A stretch of DNA of 7,645 bases from Victivallales bacterium. GTDB lineage: Bacteria > Verrucomicrobiota > Lentisphaeria > Oligosphaerales > Oligosphaeraceae. Below, piece after piece: positions 7,553 through 7,645 of this stretch (positions are counted from its first letter, which is position 1; every line of letters starts with the position of its first letter). A model generated the notes under the pieces. That model was given only the letters and a program-made list of their open reading frames with translations. It made no database searches and was not told the DNA's origin. The translations under genes and the position numbers were made by a program. The stretch covers positions 1-7,645 of the forward strand of contig JAFRLP010000527.1 of assembly GCA_017431185.1 (NCBI GenBank). Direction: 5' to 3'.

Positions 7553-7645
7553 ATGAAGGACACAGGAAAGCAGAGCAAGAAGGTCATCATCTACGCAAGG
7601 CAGTCAAGCGGCAGCGATGACCAGAGCGAGTCCATTGATTTCCAG
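7553..7645 (+). CDS. Serine site-specific recombinase, N-terminus only (3' end outside window)
   Basis: The first 31 residues are visible. VIIYARQSS (11-19) matches the start of the resolvase/invertase catalytic domain, whose family pattern is YxRvSs. Tyr14, Arg16 and the presumed nucleophile Ser18 correspond to the active-site Arg8 and Ser10 of gamma-delta resolvase. DDQSESIDFQ (22-31) matches the usual DxQ-xSI-xxQ continuation. Such enzymes cut both DNA strands through phosphoserine links to integrate, excise or invert DNA. Total length cannot be seen, so large integrase versus small resolvase is undecided, but the SIDFQ form and the position beside a gene-disrupting junction favour a large integrase. 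The start is supported by a purine-rich ribosome-binding site, AAGGAAAGG (7535-7543), 9 nt before the ATG. The frame is open to the window end. Confidence 0.87.
   Translation, partial: MKDTGKQSKKVIIYARQSSGSDDQSESIDFQ

Larger units (their letters stand above)
7451..7645. mobile_element. Left edge of an integrated serine-recombinase element (partial)
   Basis: To the left of about 7450 the DNA encodes conserved pseudopilin sequence. To the right it encodes none, becomes A/T-rich, and leads within about 100 bp into a serine recombinase reading away from the junction. Integrase genes placed next to one attachment site and pointing inward are the usual arrangement in phages and integrative elements using serine integrases. 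The exact crossover cannot be fixed without the other end or the empty site; 7445-7455 is the likely zone. The other end lies outside the window. Confidence 0.65.

Overview
The window looks like chromosomal DNA from an anaerobic, polysaccharide-degrading member of the Lentisphaerota, with Victivallis-type gut bacteria as the best guess. This is inferred from gene content, not from a database match. The pointers are a type II pseudopilin with the hydrophobic core [21 protein letters not shown] split over positions 7450-7388 and an H-x9-DG motif, a large secreted esterase/glycosidase fusion, and a Planctomycetes/Lentisphaerae-style FAD oxidoreductase next to a glycosidase.

Layout. Positions 2-1651 (+) are the C-terminal two thirds of clpB, cut by the window edge. 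Just after its stop lies a six-copy tandem octamer repeat (1659-1706), part of which can fold into a terminator-like hairpin ending in a T-tract. Positions 1707-2050 are an AT-rich, non-coding space between convergent genes. It contains a complete 146-bp non-autonomous insertion (1822-1967) with 18-bp terminal inverted repeats and a perfect 8-bp target duplication, CAAGTTTT, on both sides. The ends and duplication length fit an IS66-type MITE.

Positions 7450-2051 (-) hold a compact three-gene cluster read leftwards: a pseudopilin, a 1135-residue exported SGNH-esterase/carbohydrate-binding/glycosidase fusion, and an FAD-dependent oxidoreductase. The gaps are 10 bp and a 4-bp ATGA overlap, so this looks like one operon for carbohydrate processing. 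The SGNH domain appears circularly permuted: its GDS block comes after its DxxH block.

The pseudopilin has lost its start, its basic leader and the prepilin-peptidase/methylation motif. The family consensus stops abruptly near 7450, and a TAG lies in frame at 7469-7471. About 100 bp further right a serine site-specific recombinase starts at 7553 (+) and runs off the window. The simplest reading is that an element carrying a serine integrase inserted into the conserved helix-coding sequence of the pseudopilin gene, with the element edge near 7450. This removed the native start of the gene and probably separated the operon from its promoter.

The main points of interest are the serine-recombinase junction inside a family-conserved pseudopilin sequence, the permuted SGNH domain, and the intact MITE with its target duplication.
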